7,421 nucleotides of DNA from Syntrophorhabdus sp. (GTDB lineage Bacteria > Desulfobacterota > BSN033 > UBA1163): contig DYHU01000196.1 of NCBI GenBank assembly GCA_020724025.1, positions 1-7,421 of the forward strand. Direction: 5' to 3'. The first letter of the stretch is position 1; each line of letters starts with the position of its first letter. Below the pieces are notes generated by a model. That model was not told the DNA's origin. It did not search any database and was given only the letters and a program-made list of their open reading frames with translations. Made by a program: the position numbers and the translations under genes. Shown here piece after piece: positions 1 to 6,646 of this stretch.

Positions 1-57
1 CAACATTAAACTTAACCCTTGTGTCCAGCGCCCCCACTTATGGGTAAGGATCAGTGA

Positions 58-80
58 GGGGAGAGGGGAAAGGTGAGGGG
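58..80 (+). repeat. Single arm of dispersed G-rich hairpin repeat
   Basis: This 23-base G/A-rich stretch matches the right arm of the complete hairpin at 1725-1747 at 22 of 23 positions. The left, C-rich arm is not recognisable upstream, so this is a half copy that cannot form the hairpin alone. It ends nine bases before the AGGAGG of the first gene. Related arms occur before the mutase and epimerase genes, so this is one member of a three-copy local family. Confidence 0.75.
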
Positions 81-88
81 GGCTAATG

Positions 89-94
89 AGGAGG
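89..94 (+). promoter_or_regulatory. Ribosome binding site AGGAGG for the carboxyltransferase gene
   Basis: A perfect AGGAGG lies 12 bases upstream of the ATG at 107. An in-frame ATG at 86 overlaps the region just before it, so the AGGAGG can only serve the downstream start. This, with the fit of the N-terminus to the family, decides in favour of 107. The spacer is slightly longer than ideal. Confidence 0.65.
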
Positions 95-106
95 GAGAAG
101 CCATCC

Positions 107-1681
107 ATGAGATCGATCGAAGCAATACGAAAAGAACTGGAAAAGAGAAGGGCTGAAACCCAACTGGGAGGGGGGCAGGAAAGGATAGATAAACAGCACA
201 AAGATGGAAAACTGACCGCCCGTGAGCGTATTGATCTTCTTCTCGATCCAGGAACATTTGTGGAACTGGACAGATTTGTCACCCATCGCTGCCATGATTT
301 CGAAATGGAAAACAAGAAGTTCTGGGGAGACGGGGTCGTTACGGGTTACGGAAAGGTTGATGGCCGGCTCGTCTATGTCTTTTCTCAGGACTTCACCGTA
401 TTTGGCGGCGCCCTCGGAATGGCCTTCGCAGAGAAGATCTGCAAGGTGATGGATCACGCCATGAAGACCGGAGCGCCCGTCATCGGCCTCAATGACTCCG
501 GAGGGGCACGCATTCAGGAGGGGGTGGAGAGCCTGGCAGGCTACGCCTACATCTTTTTAAGGAACGTCCTTGCCTCTGGAGTCATCCCACAGATCTCTGC
601 CATCATGGGACCCTGCGCAGGGGGAGCGGTTTATTCTCCTGTCATGACCGACTTCATTTTGATGACCCAAAAAACAAGCTACCTCCATATCACCGGTCCC
701 GATGTCATCCGGGCAGCCCTGGGTAAGACGGAAACTCCGGATGGGAAACCGATTACCTCTGAATTGCTGGGCGGATCAAAAGTCCATATGGAAAAGAGTG
801 GGGTGGCCCATTTTGCAGGGGAGAATGATAAGGAAACCATTCGCCTCATCAAAGAACTCCTCAGCTTTTTCCCTCAAAATAATCGGGAGAGACCGCCTGT
901 AATTTCCTGCACGGATGACCCCAATCGGATGGACGAATCTTTAAAAACAGTCGTCCCGGAGGACTCTAAAAAAGCTTATGACATGAAGAAGATCATCCTT
1001 GGGGTGGTCGATCACGGATACTTCCTCGAAGTCCAGAAGGATTGGGCGAAGAATATCGTCGTCGGTTTTGCCCGATTTAACGGAATTCCTGTGGGCATTG
1101 TCGCCAACCAACCCAACTGGCTGGCCGGCTCGCTTGACCCTGATTCTTCTGTGAAAGCGGGTCGGTTCGTCCGCTTCTGCGATTGTTTCAACATCCCCCT
1201 GATCACCTTTGTCGATGTCCCCGGGTTTCTCCCCGGAATTGACATGGAGGCAAGAGGCATCATCCGGCACGGAGCTAAACTTCTTTATGCCTTCTGCGAG
1301 GCCACTGTTCCGAAAATTACGATCATCACCCGCAAAGGCTATGGCGGAGCATACGATGTGATGTCATCCAAACACATCCGGGGGGATATCAATTACTGCT
1401 ATCCCACGGCTGAAATTGCCGTCATGGGCGCGGAAGGAGCGGTCAACATCATCTTCCGCAATGAGCTCAAAGAGGCGGAAGATCCAAAGGAGACCCGCGA
1501 GAGACTGGTGTCGGAATACCAGATGAAATTTGCAAGCCCTTATAAGGCCGCCGAGCTTGGATATGTCGACGAGATCATCGAGCCTGAGGAGACCCGTCCC
1601 AAAATCATCCAGGCGCTGGATATCCTGAAGACGAAAGTCGATACCAACCCCTGGCGGAAACATGGGAACATACCTTTGTAA
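107..1681 (+). CDS. pccB: Acyl-CoA carboxylase / methylmalonyl-CoA decarboxylase carboxyltransferase (beta) subunit
   Basis: A biotin-dependent carboxyltransferase of 524 residues, the usual size for PccB/MmdA proteins. It moves a carboxyl group between biotin and the acyl-CoA, here most likely propionyl-CoA/methylmalonyl-CoA given the neighbouring mutase and epimerase. Two crotonase-like halves are visible. The N-terminal half has GKLTARER (35-41) and the oxyanion motif GGARIQEG (132-139), followed by [11 protein letters not shown] (168-178). The C-terminal half has [10 protein letters not shown] (368-377), the second oxyanion motif GYGGAYD (411-417) and [14 protein letters not shown] (432-445). 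The Asp after GGAY sits where, from memory of actinobacterial homologues, acyl-chain preference is influenced. There is no biotinyl domain and no biotin carboxylase or membrane decarboxylase beta subunit in the window. ATP-driven carboxylation, sodium-pumping decarboxylation and transcarboxylation therefore all remain possible. An ATG at 86 would add seven residues. Confidence 0.93.
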   Translation: MRSIEAIRKELEKRRAETQLGGGQERIDKQHKDGKLTARERIDLLLDPGTFVELDRFVTHRCHDFEMENKKFWGDGVVTGYGKVDGRLVYVFSQDFTVFGGALGMAFAEKICKVMDHAMKTGAPVIGLNDSGGARIQEGVESLAGYAYIFLRNVLASGVIPQISAIMGPCAGGAVYSPVMTDFILMTQKTSYLHITGPDVIRAALGKTETPDGKPITSELLGGSKVHMEKSGVAHFAGENDKETIRLIKELLSFFPQNNRERPPVISCTDDPNRMDESLKTVVPEDSKKAYDMKKIILGVVDHGYFLEVQKDWAKNIVVGFARFNGIPVGIVANQPNWLAGSLDPDSSVKAGRFVRFCDCFNIPLITFVDVPGFLPGIDMEARGIIRHGAKLLYAFCEATVPKITIITRKGYGGAYDVMSSKHIRGDINYCYPTAEIAVMGAEGAVNIIFRNELKEAEDPKETRERLVSEYQMKFASPYKAAELGYVDEIIEPEETRPKIIQALDILKTKVDTNPWRKHGNIPL

Positions 1682-1684
1682 ACG

Positions 1685-1758
1685 ATTGCGGAATGCAGCC
1701 CCTCACCCTTCCCCTCTCCCCACTGGGGAGAGGGGAAGGGTGAGGGGAAATCCGCAAT
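1685..1758 (+). repeat. Complete palindromic hairpin repeat with nested outer stem
   Basis: A perfect 23-bp inverted repeat (arms 1699-1721 and 1725-1747) with a three-base loop ACT. The left arm begins CCCCTCACCC and the right arm ends GGGTGAGGGG. An outer 8-bp inverted repeat, ATTGCGGA at 1685-1692 with TCCGCAAT at 1751-1758, encloses it. It starts four bases after the carboxyltransferase stop and ends 18 bases before the mutase ATG. The transcript should fold into a very stable stem. No T-run follows, so it is not a standard terminator. It may stabilise message ends or slow read-through between the two genes, but it is more simply a dispersed intergenic repeat. Confidence 0.85.
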
Positions 1759-1765
1759 TTGAAAA

Positions 1766-1770
1766 TGAGG
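1766..1770 (+). promoter_or_regulatory. Ribosome binding site TGAGG for the mutase large subunit
   Basis: TGAGG ends six bases before the ATG at 1777, a normal spacing. Earlier in-frame starts (TTG at 1759, ATG at 1765) lie in or against the hairpin repeat and have no comparable site. The 1777 start is therefore preferred. Confidence 0.6.
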
Positions 1771-1776
1771 TTACCT

Positions 1777-3432
1777 ATGTCCAAAAATATTCGAGACGAA
1801 TTGGAGCGCTGGGAAAAGAACGCTCTTCAAAAGGTCATCTCAAAATCGCCCGAGCGCCAACCCGCCTTTCAGACCACCTCTCATATAGAGATGAAACGCC
1901 TTTATACTCCCCTCGATTCGGAAGATATCGATTATTGCCATAGCCTCGGTTTCCCCGGAGAATTTCCCTTCGCCCGGGGGGTTCAACCCACCATGTATCG
2001 AGGCCGATTCTGGACCATGCGCCAGTATGCAGGCTTTGCCACAGCCGAGGAGACAAATAAACGCTATAAATTTCTCCTTGAACAGGGACAGACCGGATTA
2101 AGTGTCGCCTTCGACCTCCCGACACAGATCGGTTACGATTCCGATCATCCTTTGGCAGATGGAGAGGTGGGAAAAGTCGGCGTCGCCATCGATACCCTAA
2201 GGGATATGGAGATTCTCTTCGATGGAATCCCTCTGGATAAGGTTTCCACTTCGATGACGATCAATTCGACGGCGGCCATCCTCCTGGCCATGTATATCGC
2301 CGTGGCGGATAAACAGGGGATCAAGAGCGAGGTCCTTCAAGGGACAATCCAGAATGATATTCTGAAGGAGTATGCGGCGAGAGGAACCTACATCTATCCA
2401 CCTCTCGAATCGATGCGAATTGTCACCGACCTCTTCGCTTTCTGCAAGGAATATGTCCAGCGATGGAATACGATCAGCATCAGCGGGTACCATATGCGTG
2501 AGGCGGGTTGCACCGCTGTTCAGGAGGTGGCTTTCACCCTGTCGGATGGCATTGCCTATGTGGAAGCGGCCATCCGGGCAGGCCTCGATGTCGACTCCTT
2601 TGCCTCCAGGCTCGCCTTCTTCTTCTGCTGCCATAACAACTTCATCGAAGAGGTTGCCAAATTCAGGGCCGCCCGGAGGCTCTGGGCAAAAATCATGAGG
2701 GAGCGCTTTAAAGCGAAGAAGGATGACTCGTGTATGTTGCGGTTTCACACCCAGACAGCCGGATGCTCTTTGACCGCCCAGCAGCCCGACAACAATGTCG
2801 TGAGGGTTGCCTTCCAGGCGCTGGCCGCTGTGCTGGGAGGAACCCAATCCCTTCACACCAATTCGAGAGACGAGGCTTATGCCCTTCCAACGGAAGATTC
2901 GGTCAGGATCGCCTTGAGGACCCAGCAGATCATCGCCTATGAGAGCGGTGTGGCGGATATGATCGATCCTCTCGGAGGCTCTTATGCCGTGGAATCCCTC
3001 ACCAATGAGATAGAAAAGAAGGCTCTGGAATATATTGAAAAGATTGAGGCCATGGGAGGAGCCATCAAAGCCATTGAGTCAGGTTACATTCAGGGAGAGA
3101 TTGGCGAAAGCGCCTATCAGTATCAAAAAGAGATCGAGACGAAGAAACGGATCATCGTGGGCCTGAATCAATTTCAGATTGAGGAGGGCCCTTTAAAAGA
3201 AATCCTTCGGATCCGGCCCGAGGTGGAGCAGTATCAAAAAGAGAAACTCGCAAAGGTCAAAAAAGAGAGGGACCAGGCAAAAGTCAAAAAAATCCTTGTC
3301 GCCCTGAAGAAGGCGGCTCAGGGAACGGAGAATATCGTTCCGCCTATCCTGGAGGCAGTGAAAGCCTACGCCACCCTGGGCGAAATATCGGATACCCTGA
3401 GAGAGGTGTTTGGAGAATATCGAGAAAGGTAA
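1777..3432 (+). CDS. mcmA1: Methylmalonyl-CoA mutase, large (substrate-binding) subunit
   Basis: This 551-residue protein is the TIM-barrel part of coenzyme B12-dependent methylmalonyl-CoA mutase. It interconverts (R)-methylmalonyl-CoA and succinyl-CoA by a radical mechanism. It ends where single-chain mutases continue into the cobalamin domain; that domain is encoded separately at 3693-4091. Landmarks are [11 protein letters not shown] (77-87), [12 protein letters not shown] (112-123), [14 protein letters not shown] (189-202), SISISGYHM (232-240), RFHTQTAGC (322-330) and [10 protein letters not shown] (354-363). Tyr84, Gln192, Arg202 and His239 line up with Tyr89, Gln197, Arg207 and His244 of the Propionibacterium enzyme. 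Tyr89 and Arg207 hold the substrate carboxylate, so a methylmalonyl-CoA mutase is favoured over isobutyryl-CoA or hydroxyisobutyryl-CoA mutases. Position 330 is Cys where Propionibacterium has Trp334. No meaB-type chaperone gene is present in the window. Confidence 0.95.
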   Translation: MSKNIRDELERWEKNALQKVISKSPERQPAFQTTSHIEMKRLYTPLDSEDIDYCHSLGFPGEFPFARGVQPTMYRGRFWTMRQYAGFATAEETNKRYKFLLEQGQTGLSVAFDLPTQIGYDSDHPLADGEVGKVGVAIDTLRDMEILFDGIPLDKVSTSMTINSTAAILLAMYIAVADKQGIKSEVLQGTIQNDILKEYAARGTYIYPPLESMRIVTDLFAFCKEYVQRWNTISISGYHMREAGCTAVQEVAFTLSDGIAYVEAAIRAGLDVDSFASRLAFFFCCHNNFIEEVAKFRAARRLWAKIMRERFKAKKDDSCMLRFHTQTAGCSLTAQQPDNNVVRVAFQALAAVLGGTQSLHTNSRDEAYALPTEDSVRIALRTQQIIAYESGVADMIDPLGGSYAVESLTNEIEKKALEYIEKIEAMGGAIKAIESGYIQGEIGESAYQYQKEIETKKRIIVGLNQFQIEEGPLKEILRIRPEVEQYQKEKLAKVKKERDQAKVKKILVALKKAAQGTENIVPPILEAVKAYATLGEISDTLREVFGEYRER

Positions 3433-3436
3433 TCAA

Positions 3437-3464
3437 TTTCGGATTGCGGATTTCGGATTGCGGA
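3437..3464 (+). repeat. Two tandem copies of a 14-bp repeat
   Basis: TTTCGGATTGCGGA occurs twice without a gap (3437-3450 and 3451-3464), four bases after the mutase stop. Its core GATTGCGGA recurs at 1684-1692 and, inverted, TCCGCAAT at 1751-1758 around the hairpin repeat. It looks like a dispersed intergenic word rather than a locus-specific signal. No function can be assigned. Confidence 0.8.
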
Positions 3465-3513
3465 ATAAAAACTTAAAAAATGGCAGTATTTTAGCCCTTT
3501 GAAAAAATGATCT

Positions 3514-3589
3514 AATCCCCCTTCATCCCCCTTTGTCAAAAGGGGGAGGTCTTTCTCCTCCCTTTGGCAAAGGGAGGTGGGGAGGGATT
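3514..3589 (+). repeat. Double-hairpin intergenic repeat
   Basis: Two stem-loops lie side by side. The first has 9-bp arms TCCCCCTTT (3526-3534) and AAAGGGGGA (3539-3547). The second has CCTCCCTTT (3557-3565) and AAAGGGAGG (3569-3577). AATCCC at 3514-3519 and GGGATT at 3584-3589 can close the whole element into a three-way junction. It sits midway between the two mutase subunit genes. The run after it (TTTTATAAAA) is too broken for a clear intrinsic terminator, though partial attenuation of transcription is possible. It belongs to a different sequence family from the hairpins at 1685-1758 and 4098-4146. Confidence 0.75.
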
Positions 3590-3626
3590 TTATAAAACGA
3601 TTTCAAACAGCTAAATTTTTACAAAA

Positions 3627-3647
3627 AATGGAATTTATTTTTCCATT
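3627..3647 (+). other. Small AT-rich stem-loop
   Basis: AATGGAA (3627-3633) can pair with TTCCATT (3641-3647) around a seven-base T-rich loop. It lies 45 bases upstream of the cobalamin-subunit start, inside an AT-rich stretch that contrasts with the flanking repeats. No adequately spaced -35/-10 pair was found here. The role is unknown and it may be incidental. Confidence 0.35.
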
Positions 3648-3675
3648 CCGAACTCCGAACTATTAACTCCGAACT
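3648..3675 (+). repeat. Three copies of the heptamer CCGAACT
   Basis: CCGAACT occurs at 3648-3654, 3655-3661 and 3669-3675. The first two are directly adjacent; the third follows after seven bases. The array ends just before the ribosome site of the mutase cobalamin subunit (GGAGGAG at 3683-3689). It resembles the short tandem words at 3437-3464 in style but not in sequence. No open reading frame or known operator is associated with it. Confidence 0.7.
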
Positions 3676-3692
3676 ACTCGACGGAGGAGAGT

Positions 3693-4091
3693 ATGTCTCG
3701 TAAGATTCGAGTGCTCATTGCAAAACCAGGCTTGGACGGCCACGACAGGGGCGCAAAGGTCATTGCCCGTGCCCTGAGGGATGCGGGGATGGAGGTCATC
3801 TATACGGGTATCCGGCAGACCCCGGAGCAGATTGCCAATGCCGCGATTCAGGAAAGTGTCGATATCGTTGGCCTCTCAAGTCTGTCTGGCGCTCATAATA
3901 ACCTCTTTCCTAAGGTCGTCCAGCTTCTCAAAGAGAAGCGAGCGGATGACATTCTTGTTTTTGGAGGGGGTATCATCCCCGCAGATGATATCTCGGAATT
4001 GAAAAAAGCAGGGATTAAGGAGATCTTTCAGCCGGGCGCCTCCACCGAAGACATCATTAAATACATTAATGAAAATGTGAAAACCATATGA
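3693..4091 (+). CDS. mcmA2: Methylmalonyl-CoA mutase, small (cobalamin-binding) subunit
   Basis: A 132-residue B12-binding domain matching the C-terminal third of single-chain methylmalonyl-CoA mutase. The base-off cobalamin motif DxHxxG is DGHDRG (15-20), with His17 the expected lower axial ligand of cobalt. It is followed by GLSSLSGAH and the glycine turn FGGGIIP, both standard for this Rossmann-like fold. The opening [17 protein letters not shown] pattern is that of mutase B domains rather than methyltransferase corrinoid proteins, and no helical cap domain precedes it. A strong GGAGGAG (3683-3689) fixes the ATG. It pairs with the large subunit at 1777-3432 to make a heteromeric mutase. 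The 260-base gap between them is unusually long for obligate partners. Translation ends only 70 bases before the epimerase start. Confidence 0.95.
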   Translation: MSRKIRVLIAKPGLDGHDRGAKVIARALRDAGMEVIYTGIRQTPEQIANAAIQESVDIVGLSSLSGAHNNLFPKVVQLLKEKRADDILVFGGGIIPADDISELKKAGIKEIFQPGASTEDIIKYINENVKTI

Positions 4092-4097
4092 AATGGC

Positions 4098-4146
4098 CCC
4101 CTCACCCTCCCCCTCTCCCCATAGGGGAGAGGGGGAGGGGGAGGGG
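4098..4146 (+). repeat. Second complete copy of the palindromic hairpin repeat
   Basis: Arms of 23 bases (4098-4120 and 4124-4146) flank the loop ATA and pair except for one A-G mismatch. The left arm is nearly identical to 1699-1721. It begins seven bases after the cobalamin-subunit stop and ends four bases before the AGGAG of the epimerase gene. In one frame it reads as a Pro-Ser/Gly-Glu dipeptide string, which creates a false N-terminal extension for the next gene. Confidence 0.85.
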
Positions 4147-4150
4147 GAAA

Positions 4151-4155
4151 AGGAG
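4151..4155 (+). promoter_or_regulatory. Ribosome binding site AGGAG for the epimerase
   Basis: AGGAG lies six bases before the ATG at 4162, ideal spacing. It decides the start, because the open frame continues upstream to an ATG at 4093 only by reading through the hairpin repeat. Confidence 0.75.
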
Positions 4156-4161
4156 TCACCC

Positions 4162-4572
4162 ATGCTAAAGAAAATTAACCACATTGCCATCGCCGTAAAC
4201 AACCTGGAGGAGGCCGCCAAGTTCTATCAGGATGTGATGGGGCTCACCCTCTCAGGGGTGGAAGTGGTGACAGCCCAGAAGACGAAAGTGGGATTCTTTA
4301 AAATCGGGGAGTCGAACATCGAACTGGTTCAACCCGCAGAGCCGGATTCCCCTCTGGTCAAATTCCTGGAGGCGAAAGGTCAGGGAATCCATCACATCTG
4401 TTTTGAAGTAGAGGATGTGGAATCAGAGGTAAAGGCCTATCTTGAGAAGGGAGCCACTCTGATCGATCAGAAACCCAGGCCTGGAGCTCACAACACGAAA
4501 GTCGCCTTCATTCACCCCAAATCCTCAAGCGGTGTACTCATTGAACTCTGTGAACTCCCAAAAGAACATTAA
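4162..4572 (+). CDS. mce: Methylmalonyl-CoA epimerase
   Basis: A 136-residue vicinal-oxygen-chelate (glyoxalase-fold) enzyme, the normal length for the family. It interconverts (S)- and (R)-methylmalonyl-CoA, linking the carboxylase product to the mutase substrate. Two beta-alpha-beta-beta-beta modules are visible: INHIAIAVNNLEEAAKFY (5-22) opens the first and GIHHICFEVEDVESEV (75-90) the second. Candidate metal ligands at the family positions are His7, Glu54 (in IELVQP), His78 (second His of IHHI) and Glu128 (in GVLIEL). The segment FIHPKSSSGVLIEL (116-129) is typical of this epimerase rather than of lactoylglutathione lyases. It is the last gene of the plus-strand cluster. An ATG at 4093 would add 23 residues encoded by the repeat and is rejected. 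Confidence 0.93.
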   Translation: MLKKINHIAIAVNNLEEAAKFYQDVMGLTLSGVEVVTAQKTKVGFFKIGESNIELVQPAEPDSPLVKFLEAKGQGIHHICFEVEDVESEVKAYLEKGATLIDQKPRPGAHNTKVAFIHPKSSSGVLIELCELPKEH

Positions 4573-4635
4573 ATATTTTTAGATTTTCAACGAGGTGTCC
4601 GGGATCCTTCTTTATGAATGGAGAGAGAAGAAAGA

Positions 4636-5940
4636 TTAGGATGCTTGTGGCTCAATAACATTCTGTCTAAAGTCCTTCGGCGTACATTTCTCAATCTTCT
4701 TAAAGACCTTTGTAAAGTAACTCTGATCTGGGAATCCCACTTCCAGGGCGATCTGCGAGATGGGTAATTCTCTGTCTTTCAATAAACCCTTTGCTTTATC
4801 AATTCTTACCCTCGAGATATAGTCTCCCAGAGTCATACCCAATTCGCCCTTGATGATATGGCTTAACCGGGAAGGACTGAGACAGGTCTCCTTGGCTATT
4901 TGTTCCACGGTCAAAGGGTTACTATAATGAGTCTCGATGATTTCAAAGGCTTTCTTCAGCCTCTGATAATTTTTGACATTTCGAGTTTGGTATATTTGAT
5001 CGGTCAGTTTTTCGAGGGCTTTAACGACCCAAAGGCAAAGGGCCTCCTGATCCTTGAGCTTTGCCAGTTCGGTGACAAATCCATATCGCATTCCCAGCAT
5101 CTCTTCTATTTTAGCTCCTGCCTCAACTGCCGCGCGAGAGAGGATGATGAGGAGTTCCAGGATCGAGATCTTTAGGAGTTCAAAGTTCTCAAGATACTGA
5201 ACGAGGATGATGGCCAGAAGTTGATAAAGAATCTCTTTGGCAGCATGTCTGTCTCCCAATCTGATCTTAGAAACAATCTCCCTTTCCTGCTCATAGAAAA
5301 GTTTACTCAAGGAATGCGGGGTAAAGTCTCTATCGAGATTCTTGAGATTGTAGATCTGTTCGGCAATCTTCCCCTGAAGTTCCTGAGCCTCACGGACTTT
5401 GAGCAAACCACTTAGATCAGGATCAGAAAGGCGGTCGGCCAAACGAAAAAGATGGTGAGCGGCTTGTCTGGCCTCCTCATCCTTCACGATGGGGATGGAT
5501 GAAAGGGCTTTCGCAAGGGCCCGGGCCTTTTCCGGTTTGCCCTTATGAAGGGAAATAAGTTCTTCAGGTTGCAGTTCAGAAGGGTCGATCAGGAGGAAAG
5601 GCGAGGCGACTAAGTTACCCACCAGCTTTCCATCTTCGATCACCGGAGCGGTGATCTGCATGAGGAAATAACAACACTTTGCAATGATTGCCTCGCCCCA
5701 TCGCATGGCCTCTTGTGCGGCTTTTTGGTGAGCCCTTCGGCATAATCGGTAAGAGAACCCATCGGATTGGAGGATCTTGCAGAAGTGGGCCCTCCGTTTA
5801 AAAAAATCAGACTGCCACAAACCCTTGCCTTTCAAATCGATTAGACGTAAAGGAATGGGAGTGGCCTCCGCAAAGGACCTCAGTTGGTTAAGAATCTCGG
5901 GATTCTCTTTTAATTTATCTGTCAGAGGGTGTTTGGTCAT
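4636..5940 (-). CDS. PocR-domain AraC-family transcriptional regulator
   Basis: A cytoplasmic, predicted DNA-binding sensor of 434 residues. Residues about 15-175 resemble the PocR ligand-binding domain: FAEATPIPLRLIDLKG (23-38), HFCKIL (52-57), RLCRRAHQKA (65-74), KCCYFLMQITAPV (88-100), DGKLVGNL (103-110). Cys54, Cys67 and Cys89/Cys90 follow the cysteine pattern usual for this domain, which is thought to sense small organic compounds. A helical middle part (about 205-320) contains ERE(I/L)VSKIRLGD and LELLIILSRAAVEAGA, seen in other PocR-AraC proteins. The C-terminal two-helix-turn-helix AraC domain (about 328-427) includes LTVEQIAKETCLSPSRLSHIIK and the signature ISQIALEVGFPDQSYFTKVFKK. 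The start lies inside the corrinoid-protein gene with a 26-bp overlap and only a weak GAGAAG upstream, so translational coupling is likely. Its ligand is unknown. Confidence 0.9.
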   Translation of the reverse strand: MTKHPLTDKLKENPEILNQLRSFAEATPIPLRLIDLKGKGLWQSDFFKRRAHFCKILQSDGFSYRLCRRAHQKAAQEAMRWGEAIIAKCCYFLMQITAPVIEDGKLVGNLVASPFLLIDPSELQPEELISLHKGKPEKARALAKALSSIPIVKDEEARQAAHHLFRLADRLSDPDLSGLLKVREAQELQGKIAEQIYNLKNLDRDFTPHSLSKLFYEQEREIVSKIRLGDRHAAKEILYQLLAIILVQYLENFELLKISILELLIILSRAAVEAGAKIEEMLGMRYGFVTELAKLKDQEALCLWVVKALEKLTDQIYQTRNVKNYQRLKKAFEIIETHYSNPLTVEQIAKETCLSPSRLSHIIKGELGMTLGDYISRVRIDKAKGLLKDRELPISQIALEVGFPDQSYFTKVFKKIEKCTPKDFRQNVIEPQAS

Positions 5941-6646
5941 TCTTCTCTATTCCCAAAAGTCTTTTCGCCGTAGCAGGGGCAGAAGTGGCTTCACGACAAC
6001 AGGCATCCGCGCCAATATTTTTCGCAAAAATGGGGGTGACCGGAGCCCCTCCAACCATGGTCTTCACTCTTCGATGCATTCCCGAAGCATGGAGGAGTTC
6101 GATGGTAAACTTCATCCAGCTCATTGTGGATGTAAGAAGGGAGGACATGGCTAAGATTTTAGCCTCGCTTTTTTCCACGGCATTCACAAATTTTTCCGGT
6201 GAAACATCAACACCGAGATCGACAATCTCAAATCCATTCCCTTCAAGGAGAATGATGACCAGGTTTTTCCCGATGTCATGGAGGTCGAATTTTACCGTTC
6301 CGATCACCACCTTTCCAAGCACATCTTTCCGGATCTCCTGGATCAGCGGCCTCAGAATGTTCAGACCGATTTTTAAGGCCCTTGACGACATGAGCAATTC
6401 AGGAATAAAAAACTCCCCTCTTCTGAACCGTTCGCTGGCTTCTAACATCCCGGGGATTAATCCCTGGTTCAGAATCTTGAATAGGTCCACCCTCTCCATC
6501 ACCATTCTTTCGGTCAATGTCTTGACTGTCTTGCAATCCCGCAAGACAACCGCTTGTTGGAGTCTATTAAAGGTCATCTCGGCTTTTTCTTCCCCCAGCC
6601 CAGGTTGAATCCCGACTGGATTAAATTTCTTCTCCCGATGTATCAT
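5915..6646 (-). CDS. Methyltransferase-type corrinoid protein (B12-binding, two domains)
   Basis: A 243-residue protein of the MtaC/MtbC/MttC type, which carries a methyl group on cobalt between two methyltransferases. A helical cap domain spans about 25-105 (NQGLIPGMLEASERFRRGEFFIPELLMSS at 60-88). A Rossmann cobalamin domain spans about 110-232. The base-off motif is DLHDIG (121-126) with His123 the axial ligand, then SSLLTSTM (168-175) and VGGAPVT (198-204). Two oddities stand out: Phe120 replaces the usual Gly in GTVKGD, and the normal GADGY segment near the C-terminus is GADACCRE (212-219). The ATG overlaps the DUF1638 stop as ATGA. A second possible start at Met24 (6577) would match family N-termini more closely. 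No partner methyltransferase is adjacent, so its substrate is unknown. Confidence 0.9.
   Translation of the reverse strand: MIHREKKFNPVGIQPGLGEEKAEMTFNRLQQAVVLRDCKTVKTLTERMVMERVDLFKILNQGLIPGMLEASERFRRGEFFIPELLMSSRALKIGLNILRPLIQEIRKDVLGKVVIGTVKFDLHDIGKNLVIILLEGNGFEIVDLGVDVSPEKFVNAVEKSEAKILAMSSLLTSTMSWMKFTIELLHASGMHRRVKTMVGGAPVTPIFAKNIGADACCREATSAPATAKRLLGIEKNDQTPSDR

Noticed and set aside
86..106. ATG at 86 as start of the carboxyltransferase
   Set aside because: It overlaps the AGGAGG region that serves the ATG at 107, has only a generic G-run upstream, and the extra seven residues do not resemble family N-termini.
1301..1307. GCCACTG, resembling the B12-box core of a cobalamin riboswitch
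   Set aside because: It lies in the middle of the carboxyltransferase coding region with no accompanying riboswitch structure; no B12 box was seen in the intergenic regions.
1662..1943. 93-residue plus-strand open frame across the hairpin
   Set aside because: It overlaps the ends of two well-supported genes and its middle is the translated repeat; nothing in it resembles a known protein.
2764..2766. Cys330 of the mutase where Propionibacterium has Trp334
   Set aside because: Two-subunit bacterial and archaeal mutases commonly have a small residue here, so it probably reflects lineage rather than altered function.
2197..2856. 219-residue minus-strand open frame inside the mutase gene
   Set aside because: It is the antisense shadow of a strongly conserved coding region, with no ribosome site or recognisable domain.
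3514..3600. Intrinsic terminator after the mutase large subunit
   Set aside because: The stems are good, but the following TTTTATAAAA is not a continuous T-run next to the stem, and the downstream gene encodes the partner subunit.
3437..3675. Short tandem repeats as a possible CRISPR array
   Set aside because: The units are 7 and 14 bases, mostly contiguous, with no regular unique spacers and no cas genes.
4573..4635. Bidirectional terminator in the convergent gap
   Set aside because: Only a weak, mismatched ATCCTTCTT/AAGAAAGAT pairing with a long loop is present, and no GC-rich stem followed by a T-run on either strand.
5985..6608. 207-residue plus-strand open frame opposite the corrinoid-protein gene
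   Set aside because: The minus-strand frame carries the complete B12-binding motifs; the plus frame is a by-product without recognisable features.
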